Assembly (NCBI GenBank): GCA_000320605.2
Contig: KB445812.1
Location: 310,001-374,000 of the forward strand
DNA length: 64,000 nucleotides
Source of the DNA: Gelatoporia subvermispora B
Lineage: Eukaryota; Basidiomycota; Agaricomycetes; Polyporales; Gelatoporiaceae
Direction of reading: 5' to 3'
The notes under the pieces were generated by a model. That model ran no database searches and was not told the DNA's origin. It saw nothing but the letters and a program-made list of their open reading frames with translations. This document shows positions 1-9,603 of this stretch, piece after piece (positions within the stretch are counted from its first letter, which is position 1; each line of letters starts with the position of its first letter). The position numbers and the translations under genes are program-made.

Positions 1-1
1 C

Positions 2-271
2 GAGGGCGCGATCACGGTGCTCGACGTGCTCTACGCAGTGCACGGCGTGCTGCAAACGCCCATCACCCCCGAGGAGTGGGAAGCGCTCGGCGCGGGGAGC
101 GCCGCGCAGGCGCGCGTGACGCGTGCGTATGAGGCGCGCTGCACGCGCATGGGCGGCGGCTGGGAGGGCGGCGTGCGCCGGGTCGACTGGCTCGCCGATA
201 AGACGAGCCTCGTTGGCGTGGAAGTCGACAAGAGCACGGGGAGCGGCAGGCTCGTCTTCGCGCGCCCGTAG
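2..271 (+). CDS. 3' part of a DUF6699-like protein gene (5' end outside window)
   Basis: The open frame runs in from the left edge (frame starting at base 2) and stops at TAG 269-271, giving about 89 C-terminal residues. The pattern is an ITVLDVL start, then TPIT..EW, then RVTRAYEARC, then GVRRVDWL and a final short strand. This is the layout I know from the C-terminal half of the DUF6699 family, which is abundant in Agaricomycetes and has no known function. The frame is already open at the window edge, so the GTG at 17 is not a real start. Family assignment is from recollection, not a search. No membrane segment is seen in this part. Confidence 0.6.
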   Translation, partial: EGAITVLDVLYAVHGVLQTPITPEEWEALGAGSAAQARVTRAYEARCTRMGGGWEGGVRRVDWLADKTSLVGVEVDKSTGSGRLVFARP

Positions 272-938
272 GCTTGGCCTGGACTCGTGTATAGCCTCAA
301 GTAGTGGTATTGCGCACATCTGCGCGGGGCACGCCTCACGTCGGAACGCCGCCGCCGCACCATGCATGGTTTGGATTTGTCTAGAAGTCGCAGGCCGTCC
401 TCGTCTCAATCCTTGTTCTTGCTCTCGACGCACGTTCGTTTTCTTGCTATCCCATTTACAAATTACGTTTGAATTCACGATCATGACCCTGCACGCATTG
501 CGGCAACGATAAACGCTGACGTGGACGTTGTGCATCGGACTCGTACCACGCCCACCCTATAGTCCTGTAGCATATATCCAAGTACCATGTCTGTTTATTC
601 CCGGCCTGGCAGATAGTTTGTACATAGATGCGTATGCTTCTTGTTTGCGGGTGCAGTGTAATCTTATGATTCATGCTAGTACAGCGTCGGAACGAGCGGC
701 CGGAATATGCGAGTATGTCATTGATACAAATCCATGCGTGTTGCACGCTAGGCTGTGCGAGGATACGGCATTATATATACAAAATGTACAGATGCAACAT
801 GACCAAATACAGAATATGAATGCCCGAGACGGAAAGAAGAAAAACATGAGACCGCCAGCAGCAACATGACATAGGCTGATCCAGGGGGCTTCACAGAAGG
901 CCAAGACAGACGTGGTAGCGAAGTCGGCGTCTTGAAGA
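272..938. other. Intergenic, no supported gene
   Basis: Convergent spacer between the DUF6699-like gene and the minus-strand secreted-protein gene. Open frames here are short, overlap on both strands and show no domain. Several TATATA/ATATAC stretches (about 575-590 and 770-785) may belong to 3' UTRs. Nothing else seen. Confidence 0.5.
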
Positions 939-1966
939 TCAGGAGCAGTCGACACCATGTTCAGGGAAACTGTATTCTCCAGGTACAGCAACAGGGCAGC
1001 CAGCGGTGTCTTGATGCGAGTTACAGTGCGTCTGGTCGTTCTCGGCCGCACAGCATCGGAGACAGAAGCGGCCTGCCGAGGGTTCCACTCTACACAAGTG
1101 CACCATACGTAACGATAACGAGAGGAGACAAGGAGGCTGATGACGCACTGTTCGATAAAACTCGCACCGTACCCGCCGAACGTGCATTGCGCGCCATTTG
1201 GGAATCGCACGTCGAACTGGCCTCCGTCATCCGAAGGATCGAGGTCGGACTTGCTCGTATCCAGGCAGCCGGTGACCTGTCGAGATGCCCTCAGCTCCGT
1301 CGGGACGCGCCCAGCCGCGCAGCGACGATATAAGACTGACCTGAATCCAGGCGCCGTCGCTGGATTTGGTGACGGACGCAGCGCGTATGAACCCCTCTTG
1401 GAAATGCTGAGTGCAGCTCGAATCCGAACTTCCTGGTGTACAATATGCAACGCCGTCGCTCTCCGCATCCGAGATCAACTCTGACCAAAGCAATGCGAGG
1501 GGTGCATGGAAAGGTGTTGGAACAGTACGTAACGCTATCTCGCGATGGTTTGAAAGAATTACTGACCTCCACGTCGGTCAGGGAGCAACAAAGCGAAGTC
1601 ATGGATATCTGAGATGTGAACTGTGGTTGAAGACGACGATGGCCCTGTAGGCGCGGGCGTCGGGGCAGCGTTGACTGGAGTTGGGATACGCTTCTTGTGA
1701 GACTTGGACCTCTGCTTGCAGTTCACGTTCTTCACGCTCGTTGATCCTGGCACACGGCTTCCTTGCACAGATTCTGTGCTCTTTTGCGGGGCGTATAGGT
1801 TTTGAGAGGCAATGCGCAGACCAGACGCATTTTGTCCAAGAGAGTATTGTGAAAACGAGGGGTATGGAAGAAGCTCAGCTTGATCCACAGCTTGTTCAAC
1901 TAAAACAGCGCACTGCGCTGAGAGAAGTACCCATGCCAGCAGGGGACAGAGATAATAGCACCGCAT
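939..1966 (-). CDS. Secreted cysteine-containing protein, four exons, mushroom-type family
   Basis: Exons by splice reading: 1966-1567, 1480-1341, 1276-1149 and 1089-939. Introns of 86, 64 and 59 bp have GTCAGT, GTCAGT and GTGCGT donors and CAG/CAG/TAG acceptors. The join gives an uninterrupted 272-aa protein. It starts with a hydrophobic signal-like segment (MRCYYLCPLLAWVLLSAQC), followed by a Ser/Pro/Lys-rich stretch. The core then reads DIHDFALLLPD, ESDGVAYCT, IQVTGCLD, DDGGQFDVRFPNGAQC, GGYGASFIEQVEP and FCLRCC. I recognise this order (an AYCT start, a QVTG strand, a D-x-GG loop, an FC-xRC tail) from an uncharacterised secreted family widespread in basidiomycetes. The C-terminus is shorter than I remember for the family. 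Function is unknown; an extracellular or cell-wall location is inferred from the signal segment. The phase-consistent joins are strong evidence that the gene is real. Confidence 0.7.
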
Positions 1967-2093
1967 CGAGAAAGACCTACAGAGTTTAAGAAGGAAGAGA
2001 GACAAACGGCAAGTTCGAATTGGCGAGCAGGTCACCATCGTCGACACATATTCCCAACTGGAAAATGTAAGGCTCTGGAGAAGTACCGTCAAG

Positions 2094-2182
2094 TCCCGTT
2101 TAGCTCAGCTGGTAGAGCGCGTCACTAGTACGTATATATACGTGTAATGACGAGGTCAGTCGTTCAAGTCGGCTAATGGGAA
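2094..2182 (+). tRNA. tRNA-Thr (anticodon AGU) with a 16-nt intron
   Basis: The acceptor stem pairs 2094-2100 with 2175-2181 (one G-U), with discriminator A at 2182. The D arm starts at TAGCTCAGC. The anticodon stem pairs CGTCA with TGACG (2148-2152). The anticodon AGT is at 2127-2129. A 16-nt intron (2131-2146) sits at the canonical place one base 3' of the anticodon. The T arm is AGTCG-TTCAAGT-CGGCT. A54 of the T loop reads T by the usual TTC pattern and all stems close. The mature tRNA would decode ACU (and ACC after A-to-I editing) threonine codons. Confidence 0.95.
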
Positions 2183-2422
2183 GCATTTTGGATAAGTATT
2201 CTTCTTGGGGGAATTCTATGCCTTAGACAAGCGCACCCGTCAAGGTCCTGCCATCCATCATGTCGCAGCGCAATGCAGTTGCATAATCTGTTCTGCTAAT
2301 TTTTACCCAGCGTTGAGTAAAACTGTTAATGGGTTCATTGTAGCGACATCATAGATTCATATGTGTCAATGTCAACGAACCAGACCACATGTGGGAGCTG
2401 TCGCTTTACGCGCGATGCGCCA

Positions 2423-2637
2423 TCATGCACCGACATATTCATAGTCATGGATCTGAGAGCCGCAGGCACCGTAACCATCACCGGTGTAGTAGTACGTGAC
2501 TTATACAGAGTGTAGATAGACATAGATAGAAACAAAAGAGAAAGCTCACTTTCGCCCGTGTAGGCAGCAGTCGAACTGATGTAGAGAGCTGAAGACACAG
2601 CGGCAATGAAGAGAGCCTTCGCAGCGGTAAAGATCAT
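2423..2637 (-). pseudogene. Truncated RlpA-like secreted protein gene
   Basis: Exon 1 (2637-2550) encodes a 29-residue signal and start ending ..AYTGE, followed by a GTGAGC donor. Exon 2 begins at 2499, after a 50-bp intron, and reads TYYYTGDGYGACGSQ. This matches the three intact paralogues at 7.4, 9.6 and 12.5 kb in sequence, intron position and phase. The frame then stops at TGA 2425-2423, about a third of the way into the barrel domain. The exon encoding the final half (..TATV.DLC.GC..SVDLTP) is not found downstream. It is therefore a 5' remnant. The hAT MITE (2729-3070) lies just upstream, within about 90 bp of the start codon, where the promoter should be. Confidence 0.75.
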
Positions 2638-2728
2638 GGCTGGTGAGTAGTACTGGTGGTGTACGTTGGATCACGTAGAAGATTTAAGAACTTGCTTGTG
2701 TTGAGTATTTCGAGCCCGTCGCTATGTA

Positions 2729-3070
2729 TAGTGCTTTGCACGGGTAAGGGTAACCCGCGCGGGTTGGGTACCCTTACCCGTGAGGGTACGGGTACGGGTC
2801 GTTGTGCTAGTACCCGTGAACCCTGCGGGTACGGCCAAAGCGCCCAAAAGAGCGCTTTGGGAACGAATTCGAGCATGCGGGAGCCATACCAGGGCTCCCG
2901 CATACTCTCCGTACCATTTTTGACACCGCAGCAGTGTCCTAGAGGGCGCTTGGCCAACCCCGGACCAGCGCTTCGCGTACCCGTACCCGTGCTCACGGGT
3001 CTATACCCTCCGCGGGTACGGGTACGGGTCATAGCGCTGGCACCCGGGGGTAGACCCGTGCAAAGCACTA
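2729..3070. mobile_element. hAT-type MITE, 342 bp, with 16-bp TIRs and 8-bp TSD
   Basis: The left end TAGTGCTTTGCACGGG (2729-2744) is the perfect reverse complement of 3055-3070. Both sides are flanked by the direct repeat GCTATGTA (2721-2728 and 3071-3078). An 8-bp TSD with TAG-starting inverted ends is the signature of hAT-superfamily insertions. The interior holds no transposase. It consists largely of nested copies and inversions of a CGGGTACGGGTACCCG-like motif and a central inverted repeat (GCGGGAGCC / GGCTCCCGC, about 2879-2903), so it can fold into long hairpins. The element is non-autonomous. Perfect TIRs and TSD suggest a fairly recent insertion. Confidence 0.9.
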
Positions 3071-3124
3071 GCTATGTATTTATATGTCGTATCCTGTGCG
3101 CGTCTTTTACTTCGTCTTTCCGTG

Positions 3125-3471
3125 CTATAGTAAGCCATGTTGAGTGCATGCCAGGCGACCCACTGGGAGTACCGGCCGGCCGTAGACGAATATCGTGCTA
3201 CGGAGGCGAAGGGCGCCGAGAGTCCACATCCCAAACACGTCGCGCAGGTCCGGAGTGATGTATTTGGTGTAGTTCAACTGCAGGGTTCGTGCAGCGCCGC
3301 ACAGACTGAAGTACTCGAGTCCGACCCAAACGAGAATGCCCGCCGCCCAGTGTGAGCTGTTGATAGATCCGGCCAGAATGCGTCCTCAAACGTGCTTGTA
3401 CCCTGCCTTACCGATGAACGCCAGACATATACCAAGCATCAGTCGCATAAGAGACATTCTCAGGTGCGCCG
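3125..3471 (-). pseudogene. Possible remnant of an integral membrane protein gene
   Basis: On the minus strand, a splice GTAAGG...CAACAG (around 3423-3371) joins a short exon ending SYATDAWYMSGVHR to an exon reading HWAAGILVWVGLEYFSLCG, then TPDLRDVFG, ending in TAG at 3127-3125. A hydrophobic/aromatic segment is clear. The frame is closed by a stop just upstream, and I found no convincing 5' exons. It could be a decayed multi-TM enzyme of the wax-synthase/acyltransferase sort (weak resemblance only) or a chance assembly. Confidence 0.25.
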
Positions 3472-3593
3472 TCTTATCGCTTGTTTTCCGTAAACTACAC
3501 CTACACCTCGCAGAGCGAGTATGAATAAGTTCAGGTGATCGACGACCAGCTGAGGCAATGCCTATAGCGTACCTAGTAGCTCCAGATCAAGTC

Positions 3594-3768
3594 TCAGATC
3601 CCATAGTCTGGTTGCTGTGTGCTATAGTCAAAGTCGGCGCTATTGCTGGGTGGTGCTTTGAGTTCGAACGCGGGTCCGGAGACAGTAGCGCCTGTTCTTT
3701 TGGCGATGTTGCGCGCATCACCAGTGCACAGGCCGAACGCTCCGGGAATCGGGCTTTTCGAGAGGCCA
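3594..3768 (-). other. Possible 3'-terminal exon of an unidentified gene
   Basis: After a TTCTAG acceptor (3774-3769), the minus strand reads a protein-like frame, LSKSPIPGAFGLCTGDARN, then RTGATVSGPAFELKAPP, with an acidic tail DFDYSTQQPDYGI and a TGA at 3596-3594. Codon choice looks coding-like. No upstream exon could be joined with confidence, and the family is not recognised. It may be an orphan relic related to the remnant at 3125-3471. Confidence 0.2.
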
Positions 3769-4004
3769 CTAGAACATCATCATCATGCCGATACCGAGTG
3801 TCAAGCGCCTTGAACAGAACATAGCCCGTTGTTATGGCTAGGTGTGTGGCCGAAAAACAATGTTTGAAAATTAGAATTTGCGGGCTACCCATCATGCATC
3901 CCAAGATTAGACAACTGCTCAATTAAGCCCTGTCGCTAAGACATGTGGACATAAGAGGCGATGCCTCAACGAGGCATTGCTACCAGCGCTCCCGAGAATC
4001 GTTC

Positions 4005-4250
4005 TGTTGGAACTTGGAATTGGAGTCGGACGATTCGGGTGGTACGGCGGCGCGACGGAACTGAGCGCGGCGGGAACGGCGGGTGCAAGCTTACGCGCTC
4101 GCGTTCATCCGTGCCTGGTAGCTAGAGTTACCTTAATTAGTGGCGTTCTGTGTATTTAGATACCTCGTGCTCGTCAACGTACGGCGCGCGTTTGCAACGC
4201 GGGCTCACTACATCACCCCGGAACACCTCGCGCGACGGTTTGTTCCAACA
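4005..4250 (+). repeat. 5' LTR
   Basis: 246 bp, TG...CA ends, identical to the 3' LTR. It contains an AT-rich GTATTTAGATA stretch near 4152 that could serve as core promoter for the gag transcript. Confidence 0.93.
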
Positions 4251-4380
4251 CAAACGCGCTGTATAGCCCTCTGTTCTCGACGCATCGCGACATTCCCTTT
4301 TTGGGTCTTATCTGGCAGAAATTGAAGAACTATCGAAGAACCCCTGTTGACGACAACATACCCCACTCTATACTCGTACA

Positions 4381-5259
4381 ATGTCTGATACCACATACGA
4401 ACGAGGCTTCCCGCGACTTAATGACTCCAACTATGCGGAGTGGTCCATGCGGATGGAGGCCGAGCTCATCCGACGGAAGCTCTGGGACGGGATCATTACA
4501 GTCTCTGTTGCTACGACGGAGACCGAGCCGGAAAAGGTAGACGAGGAGACAAAGAAGGTTTTGTACGCACGCGATGTGCAGAAGATGGCGGAGGCGCGCG
4601 CAGAGATGATCCTGCGTGCAGAAGATGGTCAGCTGGCGCACATGCGGTCACGCGACCCACGGGAGATCTGGCAGACGCTCGCGGAGGTCCACAAGGCTCG
4701 CGGGTTTGCGACGCAGCTGGCGATGAAGCGACACTTTCTTACAGCCAAGAAGCGGTCGGATCAGACGATGCAGGCCTGGATAGGCAACATAAGGAGCATG
4801 GCCTTCCGGATGGGGGAGGCAGATATCGTGGTGAGCGAGCAGGACCAGATTCTCGCGGTTACGATGGGCTTGCCACCATCATACGACACGGTCATCATCG
4901 CGCTCGACTCGACTCCGACCGAGCAGCTCACACTTGAACACGTCATCTCACGTCTTCTCAATGAAGAAATCCGACAGTCGTCATCGGGTGCCCCTCAGTC
5001 CCACCCTCGTTCCCGCGACCCCGGCGTTGCTGCAGCTACTACGAAGGCGCTTATAAGGGGGGAGATGCCGAAAGGGCGCCTTATCGACCGGTCAGAGGTG
5101 CAGTGCTATTTCTGCGATGATTTCGGCCACTTCAAGTCCGAGTGCCCGGAGAAGGCGAAGTGGGAGACAGAGAAGGCGAAGACGAAGGAGGCAGAGGCTG
5201 CGGGGGGTCATTCGGCAATACTCGCAACGACCTTTGGACCCGTAGCCGGAGCTTGGTGA
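4381..5259 (+). CDS. Gag-like protein of a Copia-type element (UBN2/DUF4219-like + CCHC knuckle)
   Basis: Intronless 292-aa frame starting 131 bp after the 5' LTR. The N-terminus reads FPRLNDSNYAEWSMRMEAEL, which is the typical start of Copia Gag (DUF4219). It is followed by a helical UBN2-like region with W..L and TAKKRSDQTMQAW. A zinc knuckle C-x2-C-x4-H-x4-C follows at C242, C245, H250 and C255, after which comes a Lys/Glu-rich tail. Such proteins coat element RNA and form virus-like particles. Here Gag is the whole coding capacity of the element. The frame is intact, which fits selection or recent arrival. The ATG at 4381 is the first in frame after the LTR. Confidence 0.9.
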   Translation: MSDTTYERGFPRLNDSNYAEWSMRMEAELIRRKLWDGIITVSVATTETEPEKVDEETKKVLYARDVQKMAEARAEMILRAEDGQLAHMRSRDPREIWQTLAEVHKARGFATQLAMKRHFLTAKKRSDQTMQAWIGNIRSMAFRMGEADIVVSEQDQILAVTMGLPPSYDTVIIALDSTPTEQLTLEHVISRLLNEEIRQSSSGAPQSHPRSRDPGVAAATTKALIRGEMPKGRLIDRSEVQCYFCDDFGHFKSECPEKAKWETEKAKTKEAEAAGGHSAILATTFGPVAGAW

Positions 5260-5321
5260 TTATGGGGGTGCGGACCTTTTCTCTCGCTCGAACATGTGCT
5301 CGCGCTGAGCTTGTGGGGGTG

Positions 5322-5567
5322 TGTTGGAACTTGGAATTGGAGTCGGACGATTCGGGTGGTACGGCGGCGCGACGGAACTGAGCGCGGCGGGAACGGCGGG
5401 TGCAAGCTTACGCGCTCGCGTTCATCCGTGCCTGGTAGCTAGAGTTACCTTAATTAGTGGCGTTCTGTGTATTTAGATACCTCGTGCTCGTCAACGTACG
5501 GCGCGCGTTTGCAACGCGGGCTCACTACATCACCCCGGAACACCTCGCGCGACGGTTTGTTCCAACA
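5322..5567 (+). repeat. 3' LTR
   Basis: 246 bp, identical to 4005-4250 and followed by the second CGTTC target duplication copy (5568-5572). It also supplies the polyadenylation region of the element. Confidence 0.93.
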
Positions 5568-7385
5568 CGTTCAATATCAGAGGTCGGGAGATCTAGAGCA
5601 TCTTCGTCGGCATTATATGAACCGAGTAACAGTACACACCTCCTGAAACTAGAAATGTTCCACATCTGAGTAAGACCTTCTAGGCTCCAGCTAGGCCAGG
5701 TATAGACGTGCTCATCGTCCTACTGGTGGACTTCGGCTCGGAGAACTTCATGTTTGAGAGCTGTCTTGAGACGCTGAGTCAAGACGTGCGGCGCTGAAAT
5801 CCGGGAGAGAGCAGTCCTCGCATGATCTAGGGGTGACTCCTGCTCGGTTCTCCCGCTTGACACGCCGCCTCTCCGTACGAGGCTACCTTGGTGCCAGACC
5901 GGACGACATGTGTGAGAACAGCAGTATATGAGTGACCAGTGCATAGATCGAATAACGAGCTGTGCAAATTTAGAGGAAACGAAAGGGATGTAAAATCGAC
6001 CTGCAGCAACAAAAGCACGTTCCGATTCTTGCCAGTTCAAACTTCATGCCAACCTATTGTCCAGTATCATCTAGACGTCGGCCAGTGCCCCGCATGCTTT
6101 TCAGTTTATGAGGGGCTTCTGGCACTTCGAATACTGTCGACCTCTGGAAGAGCCGTGTTGTAGTGCCTCGCATCTCTCAGGCGCCATCTGGCCGGAGACG
6201 CCCGACTTCCAGGGAAGCAGAGGGCCGAATCGTTGCTGGCGCCGAGCTACATCATCTCAGCACACGCGCTCACCACGAGTGGGCGGAGAGGCATAGTCGC
6301 AATTTGAGATATCATGACGGACCGTGAGAGGTGAATGTCGATTGGCGTATCACTGAATTAGTACGCAATGTGTTGTTGCGGATACAGATTACCGATAATG
6401 TCAAACATCCTCATTATATGCCGCACAGTCAACGCCGCGCGGCCCGTCCGGATACTTTGCGCAAGTCGGTGACTAGGGCTGCGCTGGCATTCAGAACACG
6501 TGGGCGCAGACTTGAAAATACTGCGCATCACGGCCGCTAGCGGAGACTGCGAAATTTTGTTGCGGTCGATGAACCTTATTGGAGGCTATAAGACGTCTAC
6601 GCACGAATCATCGAAATTGGACTAACCATCAGCGAAGGAGTTCCTGAAGAATAATGAAGGGAGGCACATTTTGCGCAGCATTCTTGGTGAGTTGTATACT
6701 GTGCATCAAGCCTGATGGAGACTTCTATACATTCTAGGCGGGGATACAATCAGAGCATTGTCTTTCGAAGATCTACACTTGGCTATGAAAGGCTAGACTT
6801 GCGCCACGCATGCTCCAGTATCGCTCAAGTTGACCATCGAGCGAACTGCTCAAAGTAATCATACTCACCATGCAAGCGTAGTCTCAATATTGTCGAAGAA
6901 TAATGGTTGCCAAGATGCCGGCGTATCGGAGCCAATGTCCGCGCATCCGTGCGTGCTCGCACACTAGTGAGCAAATGAGCAGAGTCTCTGACATGTAATT
7001 TATAAGTGCATGCCGAGGGAAAGAGAGACGGATTGAGATAGTACAAGTCCATTCCGAGAGCAGAACGATCGCTACAGCCGGTGCGAGTGTTGAGCGCACA
7101 ATAATAGCCCGAGACACTTGGGGACATTGCGAGTCATTTGAACAGTATTAAGACGGCTGACCGTCTGTCTGACAACTGTTAAGGGAGACAGGAACACCCA
7201 TGAAGAATTGTGATCAGAGACTGGACATAGAATGCCAGAGTCGAAATGATCGATACTCAGGCCGTGTAACATTGGCATAGATACTCCACTACAGGACAAT
7301 CATGAACAAGACCTAAACACTTTACTAGTACAGATACAGCTCTCATACAATAGGATTCTCTGCTTAGAGCTGAAAGAGGTATGGC
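5568..7385. other. Intergenic, no supported gene (1.8 kb)
   Basis: Only short overlapping frames on both strands, none with a recognisable domain or coding-type codon bias. I found no terminal inverted repeats or direct repeats. Confidence 0.5.
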
Positions 7386-7889
7386 TTAGACGAAGTTCCA
7401 GGTGGCTCCGGTAAGGCGGCCGACGGAGAGCGGCGCAAGCGCCTCAAATGCGGTCGGCGTGAGGTCAACGGAGGTGGAGTCACAACCAGGGCACAAGTCC
7501 TGAACGGTGGCCGTAACAGAGTTTCCCTCCCCTGAAGAGATTTCGGTGAGAATTAAATACTTGAATATATGTCAAATATGTACATTCGATCTGAATAGAG
7601 CGACCGCAGTTGGCACCGTCGTCATAGACGTCCGAGCTCAGGGCTGCTACGAGCTCGCCGTCGTTGAGCTGGTTGCCGCAGGCACCAAAACCATTGTCGG
7701 TGTTGTACCAGGTAACTACCGAGAGATGTCAGCGATTGCATAAACGCGAAGTAGAGGACGGGTATTGGAGCATCCTGACGACAATGCCATGGTCCCACGA
7801 GGCTCACCATCACCGGTGAAAGCAGTGACAGCACCGAGATACATGGCCGAGGCAAGGATTGCAAAAAGGCTCTTGGTGGTGGTGAACAT
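7386..7889 (-). CDS. RlpA-like double-psi beta-barrel small secreted protein (copy 1)
   Basis: Three exons: 7889-7808, 7715-7584 and 7531-7386, with phase-consistent introns, giving 119 aa. A 23-residue signal peptide (MFTTTKSLFAILASAMY...) precedes a barrel core. Visible motifs are TWYNTDNGFGACG, AALSSDVYD, NCGRSIQI, an ATVQDLCPGC turn and SVDLTPTAF, with the final GRLTGATWNFV. GACG, CG and DLCxGC supply the cysteines, and D in V-D-L-T-P is the conserved barrel Asp. The family (RlpA/barwin/expansin fold) is extracellular. Fungal single-domain members are small secreted proteins, some reported as protease inhibitors or plant-wall-interacting. The lytic residue set of true RlpA is not complete here. 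A TATATAA box lies about 112 bp upstream (8001-8007). Two paralogues follow on the same strand. Confidence 0.88.
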
Positions 7890-9603
7890 CTTAATGATAG
7901 AAGCGAATCGAAGTAGTATGACGGAGGATTTATTTGCGATTTAGGGGAATCGAAATCGTGAGTCCGTAGGTGTCGCTGAGGACATGCATTGTGAGCAAAC
8001 TTATATACATTCTGGTGCGCGCCTCAGTTGTCTCACAGGTGATTCGAAACAGTTGAAGATGATATGCCGTCATACGCAGACCTAACGGAAAGGCTCAAAA
8101 GTTAGGGAATGGCATGGCGCCGGCGAAAAAGGCGCCGCTGTTCGGTGTCTGCTACATAAAGGCACTGTCGAATGATGAATTCGCATGGGACAGCCGGTCA
8201 CTTGAGGGGACGGGGCACCATAAAGGGTTCGACTCACTTTGTCGACATAGGGCCGTGTCACTCCAGACCCAAGAGGACCGCAGTAGCTCCCGTTATGTTC
8301 ACAGGAATGCAAAAGCAGTAAAATCTGACACCCGATTGACACATTACAGTTCCAGTACCAATGTAGCCTTAGCAAACGGAATTGTCAGCGCTTGTAGTAT
8401 GAGGTCAAGTCCTCATGGGAAATTTCGAAAGACCATTGCAGAGTGATGCATTACGGCCGCGATCCGCAATACATCGAGACATGAGGGCAACTGAGCGCTG
8501 CTGGCGCTTAAGCTAGACGGCTGTCATCATTATCACTAGATAAGTGATTGTTGTACTCAGGCCTGGTATATTTGGTTGTATATCATGCCCAGGTCAGGTA
8601 CGAGAGGATATTGCAGTGATGTGAAGGATGATTACGTTTGCATGTTTTTGGAGGACACATCCATAAGTCGCAATGTTTTCCGATATGGCGTGCCAGAATT
8701 TCCCGGTTGCGTATGTGTGGCGTACCTGTACGGTTGTACTGTCCATGTTGCGGGGTGCCAACAAGCATCGCATTGCTGGCGCCCGCCTTTTCCGTATGTG
8801 CCTTGGGGTGCGGCGCTGGCGCCAATGGTCTGAATAGCCCTCGGAGAAGTTACCATACGCTCGGACATTTGTCAGCGCATACCAATGTCAGCGTCCCTTG
8901 CCTACGGGCAGTGAAGGGGACAGGATCAGCGCCGAGACATGCTGAGCCGAGTAGATACAGCCACAGACCCAGCTTCCGACCAGTTCAAGAAGGTATGCGA
9001 CCAAAGACAGCACACGTGTGTCATATGAACGCTCCATGAGAAAATGAATCTGTGGACTAGTCCCGCTGTTCACTTTAGTATCCTATCATATCCTATCTTC
9101 ACGGATCTAGCCTCGAAGGCGGTTTTCTGAGGATCTCGCATCCGGCCCGAGAATAAGACGCAACAAAGCAGTCGTCGAGATCAGAGTGAAGCCAGTTAAA
9201 GTACGGTCTGTATTAAGTGTATACAGTATTTAAACCATATTCTGCGGGTGAGAGATACTGTTAAGGTGCCAGGGCGTTGAGCAGACGGAAATTTTCAGCA
9301 TTGAGAGATACGGTTCGAAGTTGAACCACACTCAAGAGGTATTTGCGCCTGGGCGGCAGATGGCGGATTTGGCGGGCCGTTGGGCGCATCACGGTTCGAA
9401 CCGCTGGGACACTACCGTTGCGTCTCTCCTTCGCTATACACGGGAGGGTTTCGAAAATTTCACAAGGTCTCCAAAAGTAGGCAACATCCACGATCAACAT
9501 AATATGTGTTGGCTTTATACATACAAGCAACTCTTGACTATCCTCGACTATGCTACGCGGTCATTCGTGGTCAAAATATGCACCACCTTGGCATACTTTC
9601 ACT
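7890..9603. other. Intergenic, no supported gene (1.7 kb)
   Basis: Promoter side of RlpA-like copy 1, and the 3' side of copy 2. Several conflicting short frames near 8.6-9.1 kb overlap on both strands and show no domain. The inverted-repeat-like GGCGCC motifs near 8118-8142 are short. Nothing further supported. Confidence 0.45.

Larger units (their letters stand above)
4005..5567 (+). mobile_element. Short gag-only Copia-type LTR retrotransposon, 1,563 bp
   Basis: Two direct LTRs of 246 bp (4005-4250 and 5322-5567), identical by eye, begin TGTTGG and end CCAACA. They are flanked by a 5-bp target duplication CGTTC (4000-4004 and 5568-5572). The internal 1,071 bp encodes only a Gag-like protein; no protease, integrase or reverse transcriptase is present. 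A G-rich tract (GTGGGGGTG, about 5313-5321) immediately before the 3' LTR can act as polypurine tract. The element must be mobilised in trans. Identical LTRs imply a very recent insertion. Confidence 0.93.

Noticed and set aside
671..1468. 265-aa minus-strand open frame as a single gene
   Set aside because: Only a central part is protein-like. The true exons lie in three frames and are joined by introns in the four-exon secreted-protein model.
2740..3060. Repeated GGGTA/TACCC motifs read as a CRISPR array or telomere repeat
   Set aside because: Spacing is irregular and orientation alternates; the motifs sit wholly inside the TIR- and TSD-bounded hAT MITE.
4140..4325. Short frame repeated at 5457-5669
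   Set aside because: Both lie inside the two identical LTRs; they are duplicated because the LTR is duplicated, with no protein family resemblance.
6654..6788. Tiny ORF with a GTGAGT...CTAG intron that would encode about 27 residues
   Set aside because: Splice-like ends occur by chance at this scale; there is no signal peptide, CAAX end or conservation evidence for a pheromone or peptide gene.
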